Part shown: positions 26,183-35,262 of the stretch, piece after piece
Layout of the letters: every line of letters starts with the position of its first letter
Position numbering within the stretch: position 1 is the first letter of the stretch
Source: Microcoleus sp. CAWBG506
GTDB taxonomy: Bacteria > Cyanobacteriota > Cyanobacteriia > Cyanobacteriales > Microcoleaceae
NCBI GenBank assembly: GCA_020883125.1
Contig: JAHREW010000001.1
Location: 99,699 to 140,124 of the forward strand
DNA: 40,426 nt
Direction of reading: 5' to 3'
The notes under the pieces: generated by a model
Seen by the model: the letters and a program-made list of their open reading frames with translations, nothing else
Databases searched by the model: none
Told to the model about the DNA's origin: nothing
Translations under genes and position numbers: made by a program

Positions 26183-27283
26183 CTATTTAAAATAATCTAC
26201 AACAGCTTGGGCGATCGCCTCCGTACCATTCCTCGGCAATTTTTCCGACAAACGCGGCGGCTGCATCGGTTTTCGTAAAAACTCCCAATCACCCTCAAAA
26301 AACTCCCCAGCAGTGATAATTTGATGGGAACCATAGTTTTGAATGCCTTCTAGTAAAATCTCCGCTTCCGCAAAACCTTCTCTCATGATAGAAACAACAG
26401 GTATGGACAAACGCAAAGCTTCCGAAAAAGTGCTATACCCCGGTTTGGAAATCACCCGTCCGCAGACAGGCATTACATCAACAGGACGCGGTAAAATGGG
26501 GAAAGAGTTGGCAAACTCCTGACTCTTGACTCTAATCAAATTTGGCAAATCAGGAGCAGCAGCATCAAAAGTGATAAATTGGCGATCGCTAAACTTGTGT
26601 AAATTGTGATAAGGGATATCTTCTAAACCTAGTCCACCAAAAGTCAATAATACAGTATTTTCTAGGGATGTTTCGATTCTGAATAACTCCAGAATTTTAT
26701 CGTTACTATACCGAGGATTGCCACCTGTGAAACCTACATCTTCTCTGTGGGGGAAAAAAGACATTTTTTCGTGCAAAGGGAGACGAAAAAGGCGATCGCA
26801 CATTCCGAAGCACTCACCAATCCAATCCACTATGTCGTCAAACTCCCCGCCCCAATCACGATAAATAAAATCCCAACCAAAATTGCTCATCATCCAGCAA
26901 GGAACACCAGCAGCCTTAGCAATCTTTGTCATCACAGGTGGAATATCTGCCAGAATCAAACCCACCCGATTTTGTTTAATAAAATTTACTTCACTAGCAA
27001 TTAGTGAATTTTGCTTTTTCCGAATTTCCTGCAACTTTTCCAGTGTCGCATCTAAATCCATATTCAAACTGTCAGACTGCACGACACCAACATCAAAAGC
27101 GCGGGGACGGAGAATGAAATCACCTGTGATGTATGATTCTAGCAACCAACGAGGTGCTGTTGTGGCGATAATTAATAGAATTTCTGGATATAATTCTTGA
27201 ATTTTTGCTGCTACTGATGAGACTCGGACGGCATGGCCGAATCCATGATTAGTGATGGCGATGTATAATGTTGGTCGAGACAT
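26183..27283 (-). CDS. GT-B fold glycosyltransferase, MurG-like
   Basis: The 366-aa protein has the GT-B N-terminal signature ITNHGFGHAVRVSSVAAKIQ (about 10-29), VGLILADIPP and WMMSNFGWDFIYRDW mid-N-domain, and a C-terminal sugar-nucleotide part with LLTFGGLG (about 213-220) and VCGRVISKPGYSTFSEALRLSIP (about 273-295, where MurG and UGT enzymes carry their donor-binding loop). There is no membrane segment. Donor and acceptor cannot be named; MurG itself usually has clear GGSLGA motifs, so this is not a confident MurG. A heptamer repeat array lies within 6 bp upstream of its ATG, so the promoter must lie in or beyond the array. Confidence 0.8.
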   Translation of the reverse strand: MSRPTLYIAITNHGFGHAVRVSSVAAKIQELYPEILLIIATTAPRWLLESYITGDFILRPRAFDVGVVQSDSLNMDLDATLEKLQEIRKKQNSLIASEVNFIKQNRVGLILADIPPVMTKIAKAAGVPCWMMSNFGWDFIYRDWGGEFDDIVDWIGECFGMCDRLFRLPLHEKMSFFPHREDVGFTGGNPRYSNDKILELFRIETSLENTVLLTFGGLGLEDIPYHNLHKFSDRQFITFDAAAPDLPNLIRVKSQEFANSFPILPRPVDVMPVCGRVISKPGYSTFSEALRLSIPVVSIMREGFAEAEILLEGIQNYGSHQIITAGEFFEGDWEFLRKPMQPPRLSEKLPRNGTEAIAQAVVDYFK

Positions 27284-27288
27284 TCTGA

Positions 27289-27391
27289 TTGGTAATTGGT
27301 TATTGGTAATTGGTTATTAGTTATTGGTAATTGGTTATTAGTTATTGGTTATTAGTTATTGGTTATTAGTTATTGGTAATTGGTAATTGGT
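27289..27391. repeat. Heptamer tandem array (STRR-type) upstream of the glycosyltransferase
   Basis: About 14-15 heptamers of three interconverting types (TTGGTAA, TTGGTTA, TTAGTTA) run without interruption. Such short tandem repeats are known in filamentous cyanobacteria. The array ends 5 bp before the ATG of the minus-strand glycosyltransferase, occupying where its 5' UTR and promoter should be. Confidence 0.9.
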
Positions 27392-27489
27392 GGCTCGATG
27401 GATAATTTCGCCGGCCATTGCTTCCAAGGATAGCACTCGATCGGCTAAACCAGAATGGTTCTCCTGGCTATTCGGTGATTGATATAGCT

Positions 27490-27597
27490 TACAGCAGTTA
27501 CCGCTGTTATGAAACACGGTAGGGACACGGCATTGCCGTGTCCCTACGAGGATTGAACGATAAGTGGGTGTACCTCATAACAGCGGTTTTTGCTGTA
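27490..27597. repeat. 108-bp nested palindromic mini-element
   Basis: The outer arms TACAGCAGTTACCGCTGTTA and the inverted TAACAGCGGTTTTTGCTGTA match at nearly every position except a 3-nt core. Inside is a perfect 13-bp palindrome TAGGGACACGGCA with a 1-nt centre. It carries no ORF and could be mobilised in trans. The remaining parts of 27284-27867 are AT-rich spacer and the small frame at 27706. Confidence 0.7.
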
Positions 27598-27705
27598 TGT
27601 GTCTCAGGGTAAGGATTTTAGCGATTTCATCCCAAATTTTGTGCTTTTAGATACAGTTTTCACCACAAATCCAACAGAGCCTTTCTAGCCGGAGGGGAAA
27701 CAACA

Positions 27706-27780
27706 GTGAATCAAGACAGCGCTTTTGAGCCAGTGCAATTTGAAAACGGTGTGTGTTACCGATTGAAGCGATCAAGTTGA
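27706..27780 (+). CDS. Possible 24-aa micro-ORF with a strong ribosome binding site
   Basis: GGAGGGG at 27691-27697 lies 8 nt before GTG 27706, which opens a 24-codon frame (NQDSAFEPVQFENGVCYRL...). No homologue is recognised. It may be a micro-protein or the broken 5' end of a lost gene. Confidence 0.25.
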   Translation: MNQDSAFEPVQFENGVCYRLKRSS

Positions 27781-27867
27781 CAATCAAGCAATTCGGTTAA
27801 ATGCCAACTCCCAAGGGCTGTCGCCACGAACATTACAAGCCGTCAGCTTAATTTTTAAATGTTCAAT

Positions 27868-28881
27868 CTAAAATTTAATATCGGATGGCCAAATAGGCAA
27901 CTGATTAACCTTTTCCAGCGTTATATCTACATATGTTTCCTCACCAGTCACCCGATTTTCTCCAAAATATCCATCATCACCATCATGCTTATGAGGACCA
28001 CTCAAACCTTCTGCATAGCGATTTTCTAAACGAGCTTGATTGAATGGTGAACCGACAAACCAGTACCAGCGACTGGGAAAAACTATACCACCAATATCTT
28101 CAATTGAGTCGCGAGAACCGCGAAAATGAAAAATGCGATCGGCATCTGCAAAACCATTTTCTCCCGAAAACACACCGCCAACCGAAACAACAGTAATTTC
28201 TCCCTTCAGCCATTGTTTAAGATAGTGAGTAGCACCCAGAGCAACTTGTGCCCCACCGCTAGTTCCAATTAAAATAACTTTCAAAGGTTTTTCAGGAGCC
28301 TGTGAAATCGGATATTTAGCATTCATTCGCTCGATAATTACATTGGCAATTCCCTGATTATAAGCCTGACCGTAGCGATAATCTAAAGAAATTGCAAACC
28401 GCCACAGATTGCGAATTTTGATGAATATATCGCCCGCAATCGGCCCACTTTTTGCGTGTTCTGCAAAGCGCCAAAAAGGTGCTAACAGCCTTTCTCCTCC
28501 TAAACTTTTGTTAGAAGCTGAATAAGGAAAAATATCACCCACGGCTACACACTGCGGATGACTTTTCACTAAACTCTTGAGAAAAAATGCTTCGCCACGG
28601 GTTAATTCGTCCCCCGAAAAATCGCCTACTCCTGGCAAAAAAACAATATAACAATTCAGACGCGAAGACTTACTTTGTTCGAGATTAATGTTGTTAGAAG
28701 GCAATATTTCCGGCGGAGTTTTCTTTAAACCCAAACTCTCGGCATTTTGACCAAGCCACCAGATAATAGTACCCACTGGCGAAACAATACCCCAGACTAG
28801 GAGTATTGTAACTGCGACGAGCAACAAATTTAAACTTCCCCCACGCAGGCAGACAAGTATCTGTAAAATCAACTTCAACAT
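27868..28881 (-). CDS. Membrane-anchored alpha/beta-hydrolase-like protein
   Basis: The 337-aa protein has one N-terminal membrane anchor (about 15-42, SLNLLLVAVTILLVWGIVSPVG) and a soluble part with YIVFLPGVGDFSGDELTRGE (about 78-97, the HGxG-like strand and loop region) and ILIGTSGGAQVALGATHYL (about 203-221), whose GxSxG core is the nucleophile elbow. The His/Asp parts of a triad cannot be placed with certainty; candidates are the H and D residues in SGPHKHDGDDGYFG. Function and substrate are unknown. It shares a short divergent promoter region with the Yip1-type gene. Confidence 0.7.
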   Translation of the reverse strand: MLKLILQILVCLRGGSLNLLLVAVTILLVWGIVSPVGTIIWWLGQNAESLGLKKTPPEILPSNNINLEQSKSSRLNCYIVFLPGVGDFSGDELTRGEAFFLKSLVKSHPQCVAVGDIFPYSASNKSLGGERLLAPFWRFAEHAKSGPIAGDIFIKIRNLWRFAISLDYRYGQAYNQGIANVIIERMNAKYPISQAPEKPLKVILIGTSGGAQVALGATHYLKQWLKGEITVVSVGGVFSGENGFADADRIFHFRGSRDSIEDIGGIVFPSRWYWFVGSPFNQARLENRYAEGLSGPHKHDGDDGYFGENRVTGEETYVDITLEKVNQLPIWPSDIKF

Positions 28882-29003
28882 TTAATAAAATTTGGTAAAA
28901 TACCAATAAGTTTTCTAATTTGGGAACAATACTTGATGTATTTTTCTGTATTAGAGCCGATTATGTAGAAATTGTCAACTATTTTCAGGAGCAGTAATCA
29001 AAA

Positions 29004-29570
29004 GTGAGGGGAAAAGATTCAATTGCGGGTTTAGGGGTAACGCTGTGGAATGCCCTTTCTTTAAACAGCAATTTTTACGAAAACACTTCATACACTCCCA
29101 AAACTAAGCGGATAGCGTTAACAATTGTAATTTTAGCAGCCGTGTCTAAGATTCTGGGCAATGCAATCATTTTGTTAATCAATCGAACAGAGGCTCCGGT
29201 TCTATTTTTAGCTCTTTTGATAGATGGCTTGGCAGTGGTGGGAGGTTATTATTTTTGGAGTTTTACTATCTCTAAAATCGGGGATTGGCTAAAACCAGGT
29301 CACGTAAATTATGGGGAATTACTAATTCCCATCGGATTTGCCTACGCACCCCAAGTGCTGAATTTTTTAACGCTAATTCCCTTGTTGGGAGAAGGAATAG
29401 AGCGGATATTAGCTGTCTGGAGTTTGCTAGCGGTAATTGTGGGAGTTCGCCAAGGGTTGGATATTAAAACTCGCTGGGCGGTGTTAATTTGTTTGGTGGG
29501 TTGGCCGTTAATTCAAATTGCGATCGGATTTATGAAAATAATTGAACAATTGCTTTCAGTGTGGTTCTAA
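29004..29570 (+). CDS. Yip1 family integral membrane protein
   Basis: The 188-aa protein has about five hydrophobic segments (residues about 37-58, 65-85, 105-128, 135-150, 158-185) and the Yip1-type loop with FAYAPQVLNFLTLIPLLGEG. It starts at GTG with AGGAG 12 nt upstream. Bacterial Yip1 proteins have no established function; membrane organisation or vesicle-like roles are suggested only by eukaryotic relatives. It ends 4 bp from the converging dual-kinase gene. Confidence 0.8.
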   Translation: MRGKDSIAGLGVTLWNALSLNSNFYENTSYTPKTKRIALTIVILAAVSKILGNAIILLINRTEAPVLFLALLIDGLAVVGGYYFWSFTISKIGDWLKPGHVNYGELLIPIGFAYAPQVLNFLTLIPLLGEGIERILAVWSLLAVIVGVRQGLDIKTRWAVLICLVGWPLIQIAIGFMKIIEQLLSVWF

Positions 29571-29574
29571 TTCA

Positions 29575-32500
29575 TCAATAGGGAAGCACAATTTTAAACT
29601 CTGCTCCCTCTCCCGGTGCACAGTCACAAATCAACTTTCCTCCGTGCTGATCTAGCACAATTTTATAACTGATTGACAGTCCCAAACCAGTACCCTTACC
29701 TACTGGTTTTGTAGTAAAAAACGGATCAAAAATTCTGGCCTTCACCTCCGAAGTCATCCCCATACCATTATCAGCAATCCGAATCGCCACTTTATTTTTT
29801 TCTAATACTTCAGTAACAATCCAAATTGTCGGAGGCTGTGTCTGGTCAACTTTGCTCCCAACTCCTCGATACAAAGCATCAATAGCATTCATCAGTAAAT
29901 TCATAAATACCTGATTAATTTCTCCGGCATAGCAGTTCACCAAAGGCAAGTGTGCGTACTGCTTAATCACTGTTATTCCACTTAATCTTTTCTGCAAAAT
30001 CATCAAGGTACTGTCGATGCCTTCATGGAGATTCACCCATTTTATTTCTGATTCATCAAGTCTGGCAAAATTTCGCAACGACAGCACAATATCGCGAACT
30101 CTCCCAACACCCAGTTTCATCGAATCAATAATTTTATGAAAATCTTGGATTAAAAAATTTAACTCGATTTCCTCACATTTATCTACTATAGGCTGCACCG
30201 GATCTGGGTAATATTTTTGGTATAAAAGCAATAAATCAACTAAATCTTGAAGATATCGATCGCTATAATGCAAATTTCCATGAATAAAATTAATCGGATT
30301 ATTGATTTCGTGAGCAATTCCCGCAACTAATTGCCCTAGACTAGACATTTTTTCACTTTGAATTAACTGTAATTGAGTGCGACTTAGTTCTTCTAAAGTT
30401 GCTTGTAATTCCTGAGTTCTTTCGACCACTCGCTTTTCGAGAACTGTATAAAAACTGGCATTTTCTAGAGATATCGCTGCTTGGGCAGACAGCATTTTCA
30501 AAAATTCTAACCTTTCCTTCGTAAAAGCACCTTTGGTGAGATTATTTTCTAAGTAAAATATTCCTTTGAGATTGCCTTGATTAATCACGGGCAATACCAG
30601 AATAGATAGGGGTTGATGGAGGGTAAAATAAGGGTCTAAATTGAATCGATCGGGAACTGTAGCATCGTCTAAAACTAAGGGTTCTCTAGTTCTTTCTACA
30701 TAGTTAATCAAGGAAACTGGCAACATTCCGCCTTCGGTTATTGGCATAGATTCTAGCACGGTAACATCATTTGTGTTGCCGAATAATGCCACTTCTATTG
30801 CTAACTTATTACCTGTATTAGCAATGAAAATTATTTTGTGTGAACCGGCATTTTCCCTGATAATATATAGGAGTTTTTCTAACAAACTACCGATAGAAAA
30901 TTCACCCGCAAGAGCTTGATATGCTTTAACAACTGTTGATATATCAAGGGATAAATTCTGATTTATAGTGGTTGTTACAGTAGCGGTAATGACATTGGGA
31001 TAGAGGGTTTGTCGCTGGCGATCGACTAAATAATCATAGCGAGATTCTAAGTCTTTAACTTTGGCTATAGCTCCCCAGTGTATGTAAGCATAATAAGCTT
31101 TATCCAGATAAGCTCTGGCAATTATTTCCTTACCCAAAGATTGATAAAACTCTCCAGCTAATTCGTAAGCTAATGCTTCTTCTTGCAGATAACCGTTAGC
31201 CGCAGCTCCTTTAATAGCTAGGTCATAATAGTCCATTGCTTCTAGCTTATTGCCTAATACTCGCGCTTTTTCCGCTGCTACCAAATCAAATTTATGTTGA
31301 TAGTTCATGGGTGCATGGTATGCCCACAACTTCATTTTGATCTGATTGGATTCAACAATAGCTAAAGATTCTGTTTGATTTGGTGTCTGGGGATAATGAG
31401 CGAGGAGAGACAGCGAATAATAAAAATTATGTACGCCGATAGTAATCAGCCCGATCGCCCCATCTGCATATTCTACTGCTAGTTTAGCCCTAGCCACAGC
31501 CAGAGCATAATCTTTAAATAAGAACGGCATCATCACTTGAGCTACATAAGCAGCAAACAGCGACATTCGATTATTCTGTTTCCGCCACAGAGACAGCATC
31601 GCCGTGTCATTCAATCCACTGCTAACTAAGGCTACTTGCTCTGGTGTTTCACTTCTTAAACTCAAAGTAATTAATTGCCAAATTTTTGCATAACCAACGG
31701 CAAATTCATGCTTATTTTTTACCAAAAATTCCATATATATAGCTTGTTGCTGTTCGACATATTCTAAAGGTTTTCCCACTAAAAATAAATTGGTAATGTA
31801 GTGCTTTGAGCTATAAATAGCCCATTCCATATCGCCTATTTCTACACCGCTTTTCATTGCCTCTAAAAATGCAGAAAGTGTATTTTTAGCCGGCTCTTCC
31901 CAAAGTTTTATGTGAGCATTAAACATCACGTAAACTTTTGCTTTCTGTTGAATAGCATGGAATTTATCCAACAGTTTTAAGGCAATGATTCCAGCATGAT
32001 ATCCAGAGACAATATCACCTTTAACTCCACATAACATCATGCCATAAAGAGTATAGGGAAAAGCAGCTAACCCTGAATGACCATTTGTCAGACAAAGATT
32101 GACCATTGTCAAGACGAGTGGCGACACAATTTCTGGTTTTGCAATATAAGCAGGAGGATAAATAGCTATTAGTATTTGCAAAGCTGCTAGTTGATAGGGA
32201 TCTGTCATTTCTGGCAGGTTTTCTACATCATCAATGGTCGGTAATGTAGGAATTTCTATGTTTTCGTCTAATAATTGTAAACCCAGAATATTCAAGACTT
32301 CAATGCCAGTTTCCACAGCTTTCAGCATCTGGCTTTGAGCTTGAAACATCTGTATTTGAATATGATACACTTTCATGCGATCGAGTCTATCTTTCGCACA
32401 ACTTAAAACTACTTCAACCAAAGCTGTTGCTTGCTCGAAATTAGTATTGAAACATTCTGATTCTGCCAATTCTACATATAATTTAAGTGTCAAATCATAG

Positions 32501-34899
32501 TTACTAAGCCAACTATCAGATGCTAAGAGTGACATTCCTGCATTCAAATATTTGACAGCAGCTTCGTAAGCATTAGCAGCTTTTGCCTTACGTCCAGCAA
32601 TCAGATTTAATTCTGCGATCTCGGTTTTTTTAACTGCATCTTCGATGTTGTCAATTCCCACATTCAACTGATTAACAATATCAAAAATATTTTCCTCTAA
32701 TTTATCGTGGGGCGTGCTTTCCCAGAGCATTTGACCTATGCTCATATGGGTGGCTTTTTTGTCACTATCGGGAATCAGAGAATAAGCTGCTTGCTGGACT
32801 CGATCGTGTAAAAATTTATAACCTACTAGGGAAGGGTTGAAGCTTAAATCAATTGCTTCTTTCCCATCGAAAAGTAAAGGAATCAGGTAGTTTTCATTCA
32901 AAGGAAGTATCAACCCCGCTTGCAAAGCATCCCATAACTCCAACCCAGTGACTGACACAGACTTTTTGTTAACTGTAGACAGAACATTTAGAGTAAAATT
33001 GTCTCCGATACAAGCAGCTAGTTGCAAAATATTTTGTGTGACTTTTGGTAGTTGTTGCAGGCGACTTACTAATAGTTCTACTACATTTTTATCTGTAATT
33101 CCAATAGCTTGAATAGCTTCTATGCTCCATTGCCATGCAGCCTGATAAAAGTCAAATTTTAAGAGATTTTCTTGATAAATAGCTTTGATTGACTGAGTTA
33201 AAAAAAATGGATTTCCACCAGTTTTATTCCACAGCAATATAGCTAAATCTTGACAGGTTTCTGATTTGTTTAATGTGTCAGATAAGAATCTGTTAACCTG
33301 GTCTAAATCTAGGGGTTCTAATACTAAATTGTTGACAATAGTTCCCTGTTCCTGAATATGTTGTACTGTTTGAATCAAAGGATGTGTCGAGTTAACTTCA
33401 TTATCCCGATAGGCTCCAATTAATAACAAATATTTCGTCTCATGATTGGTGGCCAGCAATTCTATTAATTTCAATGTCGCTGCATCAGCCCACTGCAAAT
33501 CATCGAGAAATATGACTAATGGATGCTCTTTACGTGCAAATACATGAATTAAATCTTTGAATAACCTGTTGAAGCGATTTTGGGCTTCTTTTGGGGCAAG
33601 TTCAGCGACTGGTGGCTGTTTACCAATGAGCAATTCTAGTTCAGGAATTACATCAATAATTACTTGTGCTGAATCACCGAGTGCAGCTAAAAGTTTATGT
33701 TTCCAGTTTTGTACATTTTTGCTATTTTCTGTAAGTAATTGCTGGCACAAAGATTGAAAAGCTTGAATTAAGGATGCGTAAGGTATATTCCGCTGGAATT
33801 GGTCAAATTTACCGGAAATAAAATAGCCCCGCTGTCGGGTAATAGGTTTATGAATTTCTTTAACTACCGCTGATTTGCCGATACCTGAATAACCAGATAC
33901 TAGCATCAGTTCGATTTGGGAATGGGAAGAATTTTCATCGACGGGATTAGCTACTCGTCCAAAGGCGGCTAATAATTCGCTTACTTGTTTTTCCCGTCCG
34001 TACAATTTTTGGGGAATCAATAACTGACTTAATATATCTAATTTTCCGGGACAGAAATCAGTAATTTTTCCATGGTTCGTTAATTGATGTAAACAATTTT
34101 CTAAATCTGCTAATAATCCGGTGGCGCTTTGATACCTGTCTTCGGCATTCTTTGCCATCAATTTCATGACTATTTGTGAAATAGTCTGCGGAATTTTAAA
34201 ATTTATTTGCTCTGGTAAAATGGCTGACGAGGCTATGTGACTGTAAACTATTTCTAAGGGGTCGTTGCTGAGAAAGGGTAATTCACCTGTTAGCATTTCA
34301 TACAAACTAACTCCTAGGGAATAGAAGTCGGTACGGTAGTCCAGAAATCGGTTCATTCTCCCTGTTTGTTCGGGAGACATATAAGCAAAGGTACCGACTG
34401 TTGAGTTAAAATTATTGATCTGGGTATTTTCTTTGGGCAATTGCGAAGCAATACCGAAATCGGTTAATTTAATCACTCCTGTTTGAGAGTTGATAATAAT
34501 GTTGCTGGGTTTGATATCTTTATGAATAATATTTTGAAGATGCAGGTATTGTAAGCTGTTGGCGATCGCGATCGCAATCTTCAAACAAGTAATGATTTCG
34601 AGCTTTTGTCTCGACATTAGTCGATCGACTGATTCGCCACCAAAATCTTCTAAAAGCAAGCCAAAGCGGTTGTTATAACTTTTCAGAGTAAGGACTTTCA
34701 CTAGACTAGGATGGTCTAAGTTTTCCCGAATTCGGTACTCATGCTTGATGCGAGTAATGGCATCGAGGGTAGGATATTCCCCTTTCAGGATCTTGAGTAT
34801 GGTTGTTTGCTGCTGGTGAGGAATATTTCCTCGGTAAATAATGGTTCCTATACCTTCGTACAAAGTAGAATGGATTTGGTATTGTGAGCGAAAGGGCAT
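29575..34899 (-). CDS. Hybrid Ser/Thr protein kinase / AAA ATPase / GAF / histidine kinase
   Basis: This giant protein (about 1774 aa) has the following order of domains. A Ser/Thr kinase (about 5-275) has a degenerate glycine loop YEGIGTIIYRG, Lys in TILKILK, catalytic HKDIKPSNIIIN (non-RD), and DFG. An AAA-type ATPase follows (GYSGIGKSAVVKEI P-loop; Walker B-like HPLVIFLDDLQWAD). Then come a long TPR-like helical region, a GAF domain (about 1375-1530), a coiled coil and a HisKA/HATPase with SSLGQLVAGIAHEINNPINF (His in AHEINN), NLLMNAIDAL, DNGMGM and GTGLGLSISYK. The architecture matches cyanobacterial multi-sensor kinases such as the HstK group. The ATG at 34899 is preferred over TTG 34911; neither has a strong Shine-Dalgarno. 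Signal and targets are unknown; no partner regulator is adjacent. Confidence 0.93.
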   Translation of the reverse strand: MPFRSQYQIHSTLYEGIGTIIYRGNIPHQQQTTILKILKGEYPTLDAITRIKHEYRIRENLDHPSLVKVLTLKSYNNRFGLLLEDFGGESVDRLMSRQKLEIITCLKIAIAIANSLQYLHLQNIIHKDIKPSNIIINSQTGVIKLTDFGIASQLPKENTQINNFNSTVGTFAYMSPEQTGRMNRFLDYRTDFYSLGVSLYEMLTGELPFLSNDPLEIVYSHIASSAILPEQINFKIPQTISQIVMKLMAKNAEDRYQSATGLLADLENCLHQLTNHGKITDFCPGKLDILSQLLIPQKLYGREKQVSELLAAFGRVANPVDENSSHSQIELMLVSGYSGIGKSAVVKEIHKPITRQRGYFISGKFDQFQRNIPYASLIQAFQSLCQQLLTENSKNVQNWKHKLLAALGDSAQVIIDVIPELELLIGKQPPVAELAPKEAQNRFNRLFKDLIHVFARKEHPLVIFLDDLQWADAATLKLIELLATNHETKYLLLIGAYRDNEVNSTHPLIQTVQHIQEQGTIVNNLVLEPLDLDQVNRFLSDTLNKSETCQDLAILLWNKTGGNPFFLTQSIKAIYQENLLKFDFYQAAWQWSIEAIQAIGITDKNVVELLVSRLQQLPKVTQNILQLAACIGDNFTLNVLSTVNKKSVSVTGLELWDALQAGLILPLNENYLIPLLFDGKEAIDLSFNPSLVGYKFLHDRVQQAAYSLIPDSDKKATHMSIGQMLWESTPHDKLEENIFDIVNQLNVGIDNIEDAVKKTEIAELNLIAGRKAKAANAYEAAVKYLNAGMSLLASDSWLSNYDLTLKLYVELAESECFNTNFEQATALVEVVLSCAKDRLDRMKVYHIQIQMFQAQSQMLKAVETGIEVLNILGLQLLDENIEIPTLPTIDDVENLPEMTDPYQLAALQILIAIYPPAYIAKPEIVSPLVLTMVNLCLTNGHSGLAAFPYTLYGMMLCGVKGDIVSGYHAGIIALKLLDKFHAIQQKAKVYVMFNAHIKLWEEPAKNTLSAFLEAMKSGVEIGDMEWAIYSSKHYITNLFLVGKPLEYVEQQQAIYMEFLVKNKHEFAVGYAKIWQLITLSLRSETPEQVALVSSGLNDTAMLSLWRKQNNRMSLFAAYVAQVMMPFLFKDYALAVARAKLAVEYADGAIGLITIGVHNFYYSLSLLAHYPQTPNQTESLAIVESNQIKMKLWAYHAPMNYQHKFDLVAAEKARVLGNKLEAMDYYDLAIKGAAANGYLQEEALAYELAGEFYQSLGKEIIARAYLDKAYYAYIHWGAIAKVKDLESRYDYLVDRQRQTLYPNVITATVTTTINQNLSLDISTVVKAYQALAGEFSIGSLLEKLLYIIRENAGSHKIIFIANTGNKLAIEVALFGNTNDVTVLESMPITEGGMLPVSLINYVERTREPLVLDDATVPDRFNLDPYFTLHQPLSILVLPVINQGNLKGIFYLENNLTKGAFTKERLEFLKMLSAQAAISLENASFYTVLEKRVVERTQELQATLEELSRTQLQLIQSEKMSSLGQLVAGIAHEINNPINFIHGNLHYSDRYLQDLVDLLLLYQKYYPDPVQPIVDKCEEIELNFLIQDFHKIIDSMKLGVGRVRDIVLSLRNFARLDESEIKWVNLHEGIDSTLMILQKRLSGITVIKQYAHLPLVNCYAGEINQVFMNLLMNAIDALYRGVGSKVDQTQPPTIWIVTEVLEKNKVAIRIADNGMGMTSEVKARIFDPFFTTKPVGKGTGLGLSISYKIVLDQHGGKLICDCAPGEGAEFKIVLPY

Positions 34900-35207
34900 G
34901 GGCTTTTCCAAATAACTGAGTGGATTATAGATTTATACTTGACATGGCCATCATGGTATGGTTAGGTGAAAACCAGGAAAACGTTGATATGTCGAGCTGG
35001 TGACACCTACATGATTCCGATATAGAATAATTGGTAATTATGTAATTCTTATGAGATTCCTTCTCATTAATATCGCAACTAAGTAGCGGACGGCAACCAC
35101 CCCCCTACTATTCGGCTCTCCTCACTGTCGGCACATCATCAGCAGCGATACATTATATTGAAGTAAATACACAAAAATTTACATATATAATTTGTGTATT
35201 ACTCAAA

Positions 35208-35229
35208 ATCGCTCCTCACCAGCAGCGAT
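35208..35229 (+). promoter_or_regulatory. Hairpin in the clpC leader
   Basis: ATCGCT and AGCGAT form a 6-bp stem around CCTCACCAGC, 33 nt before the clpC ATG. AGCAGCGATACA, which includes the right arm, recurs at 35141-35152. The gap 34912-35262 also has a TACACAAA/TTTGTGTA inverted repeat (35168-35198) over a TATAAT-like -10 (35186-35191), the likely promoter. Nothing else is seen in it. Confidence 0.35.
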
Positions 35230-35262
35230 ACAGCCCTCGCCAAGTTAGTAGGATAGGAAAAT

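Noticed and set aside
27289..27391. CRISPR array
   Set aside because: Units are 7 bp, contiguous, without spacers; no cas genes in the window.
35113..35130. Yfr1 small RNA (CTCCTCAC motif)
   Set aside because: Only part of the Yfr1 core is matched and there is no flanking stem pair or terminator.
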